Position numbers and translations under genes: made by a program. This document shows, piece after piece, positions 6,800-11,808 of a DNA stretch of 11,808 nucleotides. The notes beneath the pieces were generated by a model that was not told where the DNA came from, did no database searches, and saw only the letters and a list, made by a program, of their open reading frames with translations. Position 1 is the stretch's first letter. Each line of letters starts with the position of its first letter. Source of the DNA: an uncultured Pseudoxanthomonas sp. (GTDB lineage Bacteria > Pseudomonadota > Gammaproteobacteria > Xanthomonadales > Xanthomonadaceae); assembly GCA_946886405.1 (NCBI GenBank), contig CAMPIO010000106.1, forward strand, positions 1-11,808, in the 5' to 3' direction.

Positions 6800-8550
6800 G
6801 CGTCGACTGGGCCGCGCTGCATTTCCTGCGCCCCCATGCGCTGTGGGCACTGGCCGCGTTGCCCGTGCTGGCATGGGCGTGGCACGCGCAGCGACAGCGT
6901 CACAACACGTGGCGAGGGCATGTCGACGCGCACCTGCTGCCGCATGTACTGGTCCGTGGTGGCGCACGCGCACGCAGGGGCCTGATCGTGGCGACCGTCG
7001 CGTACGTGCTTGCCGTGCTCGCGCTGGCGGGGCCCAGTTGGCGCCAGGCCGACCAGCCCCTCTGGCAGACGCAGCGGCCGCTGGTCGTCGTGCTCGATCT
7101 CTCCAGCCGCATCACCGCGAGCGACCTGCCGCCATCGCGGTTGCTGCAGGTACGCGCGAAACTGGCACAGGTGCTTGCGGCGCGCGCAGGCAGTCCCATC
7201 GCGTTGGTCGCCTACGCGGACGATGCGTTCACCGTGACGCCACTGACCGACGACGCGGCCAACATCGGTCTGTTCCTCGATGACCTGTCGCCCGACATCA
7301 TGCCGGTGGATGGCCAGCGGGCGGATCGTGGCATCGCGTGGGCCGCAAAGCTGATGGTGCAGGCGGACGCGCGCGGTGGCGACATCCTCGTGCTCACCGA
7401 TCGCGCCGACAGCGCGGCGGTGGCGGCCGCGGCCGAGGCGCGTGCGCAGGGCTACACCGTGTCCGCGCTGGGATTGGGGACCACGTCGGGGGCCGCCTAT
7501 CGCGGCAGCGATGGCGTGATCGGGCGCGCCGCGCTGGATGCGGCGTCACTGCGTCGCCTGGCCGACGGGGGTGGCGGTCGCTATCAGGCGCTGACGACGG
7601 ACGATGCCGACCTCGCCGCGCTGGATCTCCGATCCCCCACCCTGTCGGCCGAAAGCACCACCTCGAGCGGGGGAGGAAAGGCATGGCGCGATGAAGGCTA
7701 CTGGCTGCTGATTCCGTTGATGGCCCTTGCCCTGCTGGGGTTCCGTCGCGGCGCGGCGCTCGTGCTGGTGGGCGCCCTGTGGCTGCCGATGTCGCAACCC
7801 GCTTCGGCCGCCGGCATCGACTGGTGGCAGCGGGCCGACCAGGCCGAACACGCACGGATCGCGCGTGGCGCCGACGCGTACCGGCAAGGCGACTACGCCG
7901 CTGCCGAGCAGGCCTTCACCGGCATCGACACGGCGGAAGGCTGGTACAACCTCGGCAATGCGCTGGCGAAACAGCAGCGGTATGACGACGCCATCGCCGC
8001 CTACGACCGCGCGCTGCGTGCGAAGCCGGGCATGCCCGACGCCGCCGCGAACCGGGCCGCCGTCGACGCCGCACGCAAGCGACCGCCGTCATCGGGCGAT
8101 GGCCAGGGCAAGCCCGGGCAGCCCGGTGATGGACAGCAGGGATCGCCTGGATCGCAGGGGCCTGCGAAGCCCGACCCGAAGGATCAAAAGCCCGCGTCGC
8201 CGCCCAAGAACGACGACAAACCTGCGTCGCAGGGTCCCGGCAAGGCATCGCCTGCATCGAATCCTGCGTCCGCGCGCGCGCCGTCATCATCGCCCCCGGA
8301 TGCCGCCGCGCAGTCCGCCGCCGATGCCGCGCAGCGCGAGCGCATGCGCGAGGCGATGTCGCAAGCCGCCGCGCAGCGCGCGGAACAGGGCAAGCAGGAC
8401 AAGCCGGCCGTGCAGGCCGAATCCGCGGAAGCACGTGAACGCCGGCAGGCGGTCGATGCGTGGCTGAAACGCGTGCCGGACGAGCCCGGTTCGCTGCTCA
8501 AGGCGAAGTTCCGGCTTGAACAGGAACGCCGGCAGAGGGAAGGACGATGA
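6796..8550 (+). CDS. Fused BatB-BatC: vWA and TPR membrane protein
   Basis: This 584-residue protein joins a BatB-like vWA protein to a BatC-like TPR protein, an architecture known in gammaproteobacteria. It has membrane segments at about 13-29 and 63-80, a vWA domain (about 95-275), and a hydrophobic hairpin (302-336) with a basic FRRG turn at 316-319. A TPR region follows (about 352-412; YNLGNALAKQQRYDDAIAAY at 384-403), then a long Gly/Pro/Ser/Lys linker (about 430-505), a charged helical stretch, and a C-terminal WLKRVPDEPGSLLKAKF block (556-572) typical of these proteins. The MIDAS reads DLSSR (101-105), with Arg where the second Ser should be; Q174 sits in the Thr-loop region, while D202 is kept. 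Basic residues suggest that both the vWA and TPR parts are periplasmic. GGAGG (6786-6790) and an ATGA overlap fix the start. Confidence 0.92.
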   Translation: MSVDWAALHFLRPHALWALAALPVLAWAWHAQRQRHNTWRGHVDAHLLPHVLVRGGARARRGLIVATVAYVLAVLALAGPSWRQADQPLWQTQRPLVVVLDLSSRITASDLPPSRLLQVRAKLAQVLAARAGSPIALVAYADDAFTVTPLTDDAANIGLFLDDLSPDIMPVDGQRADRGIAWAAKLMVQADARGGDILVLTDRADSAAVAAAAEARAQGYTVSALGLGTTSGAAYRGSDGVIGRAALDAASLRRLADGGGGRYQALTTDDADLAALDLRSPTLSAESTTSSGGGKAWRDEGYWLLIPLMALALLGFRRGAALVLVGALWLPMSQPASAAGIDWWQRADQAEHARIARGADAYRQGDYAAAEQAFTGIDTAEGWYNLGNALAKQQRYDDAIAAYDRALRAKPGMPDAAANRAAVDAARKRPPSSGDGQGKPGQPGDGQQGSPGSQGPAKPDPKDQKPASPPKNDDKPASQGPGKASPASNPASARAPSSSPPDAAAQSAADAAQRERMREAMSQAAAQRAEQGKQDKPAVQAESAEARERRQAVDAWLKRVPDEPGSLLKAKFRLEQERRQREGR

Positions 8551-10220
8551 GATATCGGGCGTGGTGGGTGATGTGCGTGCTGTTGGCGTTGCCGCTGTCG
8601 TCGCTGGCCGCGACGCGTGCATGGCTGGAGCAGTCGCAGGTCACGCTGGGGCAGGCGGTAACCTTGAACGTGGAAACCGATGCGGTGTCCGCTACGCCGG
8701 ATCTGACGCCGCTGATGCGCGACTTCGAGGTGGAAGGACAATCCGACAGTCGCAGCGTGCGGTGGGTGAATGGGGGCATGGCCAGCAGCACGACGTTCGC
8801 GCTGACCCTGCGCCCGCGGCGCGCCGGTACGCTCGCGATTCCCGCGCTGCAGGTGGGCAGTGATCGCACCGCGCCGCTGGTGCTGGACGTGACCGCGACT
8901 CCGACCGCGAGCGCGGCGTCCAACGGGCTGGTGTTCGTCGAAACCGAGATCGACGATGCCGACCCTTACGTGCAGCAATCGGTGGGCATCACGGTGCGGC
9001 TGTTCTACGCCACGCCGTTGTCCGGCGAGTTGGATCTCGACCCGCCCGATGGGGCGTTGCTGCAACGCGTGGGCGAGATCGTGCAGTCCAGTCGCGAGAT
9101 CGATGGGCGGCACTACAGCACGGCCGAGCGCAGGTACCTGCTCGTGCCCGAGCGCAGCGGCCCGCTGACGTTGCCCGGCGCGCACTTCCGTGGACGCAGC
9201 GCAGGCGGCTGGATGGACGATCTGTTCGGCGGCAGCGGGCGCGAGGTCAACCTCACCGGGTCGCCACGCACCCTGCAGGTACGGCCACAACCGGCGAACG
9301 CAGCCCAACCGTGGCTGCCCGTCCGCGATCTGCGCCTTCGCTACACCGCCGTGCCGGAGCAGCTGCGCACGGGTGAGGCGGCCACCCTGGTGATCGAGGC
9401 CACGGTCATTGGCGCCACGCAGGCGCAGCTCCCCGAAATGCCCGCGCCGGCCGTGCCCGGCGCGCAGGTCCTCGCGGAGCCGCCGCAGTACGACGAGACG
9501 TTCGCCGGCGGTACGCCGCAGGTGAAGCTGACGCGTCGTTTTTCCATCGTGCCTTCACAGCCGGGTGCGCTTGCCGTGCCCGGCATGGCGATGACGTGGT
9601 GGGACGTGCGTGCGGGAACGGCGAAGCGCGCGACGCTGCCGGACCTCAGCCTGCCGGTCGTGGCGGGAAGCGCGCAGGCAGCGCCTCCCGCGACGGCAGG
9701 CGATATCGTCTCGGCTCCGCAGGACACGGCAGGCGACGGCATCATGGCAACGGCCGGCGAACGGCGCGTGCCGGCACACCTGTGGCCATGGCTGGCTGCC
9801 GGTTTCGCCCTGCTGTGGCTGGCCACACTGGTGTGGGGCCTGTCGCGCAGGCAGGGCGTCGCAGGGCGCGTGCTTGCGCAGACCTCCACGCAGGACTCCG
9901 TGCCGCTTGTTGAGGCGCATGCCACGCACACGGCCGCCGACCTCAAGCGCGCATTGGATGCCGGTGACCTCGACGATATCGAACACGTGCTCTGCGGCAT
10001 GGCGCGCCCGATCGCCGTCGACCTCGACGATCTGCAGCAACGTCTCGCCGCGCCTGCGCAGCGCAGCGCGGTGGACCTGTTGCGTCGTGCCCGCTGGGCC
10101 GGTGGCGATCCCGCGCAGGCGCGCCTCGCGCTGCGCGAAGCGTTCCGTGGTGGTCCGCATTGGCAGGTCACGCGCGCGGGTTTAGCGGACGAACCCCTGC
10201 CGCCGCTGTATCCCGGATAG
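8547..10220 (+). CDS. batD: BatD family protein
   Basis: BatD proteins are membrane-anchored partners of BatA and BatB. The 557-residue product has a signal peptide (1 to about 21, cleavage near SLA-A or LAA-T) and a large beta-rich periplasmic part (about 25-370). That part contains the usual pattern of a protein-oxygen-tolerance BatD domain, with RPRRAGTLAIPALQVG at 89-104 and a second VPSQPGALAVPGM repeat at 335-347. An Ala/Pro linker, one membrane helix (about 411-431, followed by SRRQG) and a cytoplasmic helical tail of about 120 residues complete the protein. The start overlaps the batB-C stop (ATGA) and has GAGGG (8535-8539) seven bases upstream. It ends the operon with TAG. Sequence conservation in BatD is low, so the call rests on layout, these repeats and operon position. 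Confidence 0.9.
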   Translation: MRYRAWWVMCVLLALPLSSLAATRAWLEQSQVTLGQAVTLNVETDAVSATPDLTPLMRDFEVEGQSDSRSVRWVNGGMASSTTFALTLRPRRAGTLAIPALQVGSDRTAPLVLDVTATPTASAASNGLVFVETEIDDADPYVQQSVGITVRLFYATPLSGELDLDPPDGALLQRVGEIVQSSREIDGRHYSTAERRYLLVPERSGPLTLPGAHFRGRSAGGWMDDLFGGSGREVNLTGSPRTLQVRPQPANAAQPWLPVRDLRLRYTAVPEQLRTGEAATLVIEATVIGATQAQLPEMPAPAVPGAQVLAEPPQYDETFAGGTPQVKLTRRFSIVPSQPGALAVPGMAMTWWDVRAGTAKRATLPDLSLPVVAGSAQAAPPATAGDIVSAPQDTAGDGIMATAGERRVPAHLWPWLAAGFALLWLATLVWGLSRRQGVAGRVLAQTSTQDSVPLVEAHATHTAADLKRALDAGDLDDIEHVLCGMARPIAVDLDDLQQRLAAPAQRSAVDLLRRARWAGGDPAQARLALREAFRGGPHWQVTRAGLADEPLPPLYPG

Positions 10221-10279
10221 GGGACATCACGTCGATGTTCGTCATCTCCCGGGACATGAGGGCGATGCCGGTGTGGGAG

Positions 10280-10310
10280 GCTCGATCCGGTCCGTGATGC
10301 AGGATCGGGC
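10280..10310. repeat. Inverted repeat between batD and the symporter gene
   Basis: GCTCGATCC (10280-10288) can pair with GGATCGGGC (10302-10310), nine base pairs including one G-T/U pair, around a 13-base loop. No clean T tract follows (GTTCTGCC). It could be a weak terminator of the bat operon or an operator for the next gene, or chance. The remainder of the 140-base gap holds no ORF that I would call. Confidence 0.25.
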
Positions 10311-10360
10311 GTTCTGCCGGGTTTGCTAAGCTCCCGACTTTGCCTCCGCAGGACCTGCCG

Positions 10361-11674
10361 ATGACCGATGCTGCCCCCGCCAAGCGCGCCAAGCTGCCTT
10401 TGCACTGGAAGATGGCCATCGGCTTCGGCGTCGGCCTGCTGGTCGGACTCATCGTCCACGCGACGGGACAGGGCGATGCGGGCTGGGTGCAGGACGTCAC
10501 GAAGTACGTCACCACGCCTTTCAGCAAGGTCTTCCTCAACCTGATCTTCATGCTGATCGTGCCGCTGCTGTTCTCGGCGCTGGTCTGCGGGATCGCCGAG
10601 ATGGGCGACATCCGCGCGCTGGGCCGCATCGGCTGGAAGACGCTGGCTTACACCATCGTGCTGTCGGCGGTGGCGGTGCTGATCGGCCTGGTGCTGGTGA
10701 ACGTGCTGAAGCCAGGCGTCGGCGTGGATCCGGTGATGGCGCAGCAGCTGATTGCCGAGAACGCGGAGCGCACCAAGGACATCGTCGCCAGCGTCGGCAC
10801 GCAGGCTACGGGCATGGACATGCTGCTGTCGATCGTGCCGGACAACGTGATCGGTGCGGCGTCCAGCAACGCGGCCATCCTGTCGCTGATGTTCTTCGCG
10901 GTGATGTTCGGCATCGGCCTGGTGCTGACGCCGTCGGAGAACACCGGCATCCTGAAGCGCGGCATCGAAGGCGTGTTCGAGATCTCGATGACGCTGATCG
11001 GCCTCGTCATCCGCCTGGCGCCGTATGCCGTGGCCTGCTTCATGTTCAACCTGGCGGCGATCTTCGGCTTCGACCTGCTGGTGCGCTTGGGCAAGTACGT
11101 GGGCGTGGTGGTGCTGGCGCTGGCGCTGCATCAGTTCGTCAGCTACTCGGTGGCACTGAAGCTGGCGGGCTATTCGCCGTTGCGCTTCTTCCGGAGTGTG
11201 CAGGAAGCGATGGTGATGGCGTTCTCCACCGCGTCCAGCAATGCCACGCTGCCGACCGCGCTGCGCGTGGCCGACGAGAAGCTGGGCCTGCCGCGCACGG
11301 TGTCGCGCTTCGTGCTGACCGTGGGCGCCACCGCCAACCAGAACGGCACCGCGCTGTTCGAAGGCGTGACCGTGATCTTCCTGGCCCAGTTCTTCGGCGT
11401 GGACCTGTCGCTGGGCCAGCAGTTCATGGTGATGCTGGTGTGCATCCTGGGCGGCATCGGCACGGCCGGCGTGCCGTCCGGCTCGCTGCCGGTGGTGGCA
11501 CTGATCTGCGCGATGGTCGGCGTGAATCCGATCGGCATCGGCCTGATCCTGGGCGTGAACCACTTCCTCGACATGTGCCGCACCACCCTCAATGTCACCG
11601 GCGACCTGACGCTCGCGTCGCTGGTGGCCAAGGGCGAACGTGCCGACGTGAAGCTGCCGGGCCAGCCGGGCTAA
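10361..11674 (+). CDS. Dicarboxylate/amino acid:cation symporter (DAACS family)
   Basis: This 437-residue inner-membrane transporter of the GltPh/GltP/DctA fold couples uptake of an acidic substrate to cations. Hallmarks are the HP1 serine-rich motif FSTASSNATLP (288-298), the TM7 motif ANQNGTALFEG (325-335), the HP2 tip GTAGVPSGS (367-375) and TM8 DMCRTTLNVTGD (404-415). R407 aligns with the GltPh Arg that binds the side-chain carboxylate, and D404 with the Asp that binds the amino group. As I recall it, E. coli DctA has Ser at the latter position, so glutamate or aspartate is the likelier substrate (inference). GltPh D312 and D390 are replaced by N328 and N400. The ATG at 10361 has CAGGA (10349-10353) seven bases upstream; a TTG at 10340 is less likely. 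Codon choice is strongly biased to CTG, GTG, GGC and ATC. It appears to be monocistronic. Confidence 0.93.
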   Translation: MTDAAPAKRAKLPLHWKMAIGFGVGLLVGLIVHATGQGDAGWVQDVTKYVTTPFSKVFLNLIFMLIVPLLFSALVCGIAEMGDIRALGRIGWKTLAYTIVLSAVAVLIGLVLVNVLKPGVGVDPVMAQQLIAENAERTKDIVASVGTQATGMDMLLSIVPDNVIGAASSNAAILSLMFFAVMFGIGLVLTPSENTGILKRGIEGVFEISMTLIGLVIRLAPYAVACFMFNLAAIFGFDLLVRLGKYVGVVVLALALHQFVSYSVALKLAGYSPLRFFRSVQEAMVMAFSTASSNATLPTALRVADEKLGLPRTVSRFVLTVGATANQNGTALFEGVTVIFLAQFFGVDLSLGQQFMVMLVCILGGIGTAGVPSGSLPVVALICAMVGVNPIGIGLILGVNHFLDMCRTTLNVTGDLTLASLVAKGERADVKLPGQPG

Positions 11675-11698
11675 CACCCCCGAAAACGCCCTGCAACC

Positions 11699-11727
11699 GC
11701 GACACGGCGGGCGGGGGGTGGGACAAT
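11699..11727 (+). promoter_or_regulatory. Candidate sigma-70 promoter for the transketolase gene
   Basis: GCGACA (11699-11704) matches four of six -35 bases, and GACAAT (11722-11727) matches four of six -10 bases, with exactly 17 bases between them. The spacer is nearly all G. The start of transcription would be near 11734, about 40 bases before the ATG at 11774. A GC-rich inverted repeat (GGGCGGC 11728-11734, GCCGCCC 11751-11757) overlaps that start site. Confidence 0.42.
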
Positions 11728-11773
11728 GGGCGGCCCGCAGCCCGCCGGGCGCCGCCCCCTCCGTACCGACCCC

Positions 11774-11808
11774 ATGACGACGCCCACCCGCCGCCAGCTC
11801 GCCAACGC
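11774..11808 (+). CDS. tkt: Transketolase, 5' end only (3' truncated by window)
   Basis: Only MTTPTRRQLAN plus two bases of the next codon are present. This resembles the start of bacterial transketolases, whose N-terminus reads like RKELANAIR in E. coli and TRRQLANAIR in xanthomonads (from memory of the family). Transketolase is the thiamine-diphosphate enzyme of the non-oxidative pentose phosphate pathway. No Shine-Dalgarno sequence is visible before the ATG (CCGTACCGACCCC). Eleven residues are too few for certainty; the next few hundred bases would settle it. Confidence 0.65.
   Translation, partial: MTTPTRRQLAN

Noticed and set aside
6796..8550. BatB-BatC fusion as a novel gene fusion
   Set aside because: vWA-plus-TPR fusions in this operon position are known in gammaproteobacteria, so the fusion itself is not new; only its junction, linker and MIDAS were reported.
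10224..10238. Small inverted repeat ACATC/GATGT after the batD stop
   Set aside because: Five base pairs with no T tract are too weak for a terminator call and likely chance.
10325..10332. GCTAAGCT as a possible -10 region for the symporter gene
   Set aside because: Only three of six bases of TAAGCT match the consensus, and no -35-like hexamer lies 16-18 bases upstream, so I did not list it as a promoter.
9341..11677. Antisense open frame of about 780 codons across batD and the symporter gene
   Set aside because: It is rich in His, Gln, Arg and Asp, the complement of the transporter's hydrophobic codons, and shows no family motifs. It is a GC-driven shadow.

Overview
The window is GC-rich, has all genes on the + strand and is almost fully coding. 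Gene content, gene order and protein style point to a gammaproteobacterium of the Xanthomonadaceae/Lysobacteraceae (Pseudoxanthomonas-, Xanthomonas- or Stenotrophomonas-like). That placement is inference from recognised families, not from a search. No mobile element, CRISPR array, tRNA or rRNA gene was seen, and no gap between genes exceeds about 160 bases.

Region 1 (1-3227) is the 3' part of a type IV pilus assembly operon: the last codons of a probable pilN, then pilO, pilP and pilQ. pilN/pilO and pilO/pilP are joined by ATGA overlaps, and pilQ follows pilP after 14 bases. PilN, PilO and PilP form the inner-membrane alignment complex that connects the platform to the outer-membrane secretin PilQ. 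A strong hairpin terminator (3241-3280) closes the operon.

Region 2 (3385-10220) is a compact MoxR/Bat-type operon: a MoxR AAA+ ATPase, a DUF58 protein, a DUF4381 membrane protein, BatA (vWA), a fused BatB-BatC (vWA plus TPR) and BatD. Spacings are 30 nt, 2 nt and then three ATGA overlaps, so co-transcription and translational coupling are likely. Charge and hydrophobicity suggest MoxR, DUF58 and the DUF4381 tail are cytoplasmic, while the BatA and BatB vWA domains, the TPR part and the N-terminal half of BatD face the periplasm. Only BatA keeps a complete MIDAS metal site; the DUF58 and BatB sites are degenerate. The family is widespread, but its biochemical role (envelope maturation or stress chaperone) remains poorly defined.

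Region 3 (10361-11674) encodes a dicarboxylate/amino acid:cation symporter. Its binding-site residues fit an acidic amino acid better than succinate, and it has Asn at two positions that are Asp in GltPh. The window ends with the first 11 codons of a probable transketolase gene (11774 on), preceded by a plausible sigma-70 promoter whose spacer is a G-quadruplex-like run.

I found no clearly new system. The most interesting points are the divided MIDAS competence in the Bat operon, the BatB-BatC fusion with its collagen-like linker, and the substituted cation-site residues in the symporter.
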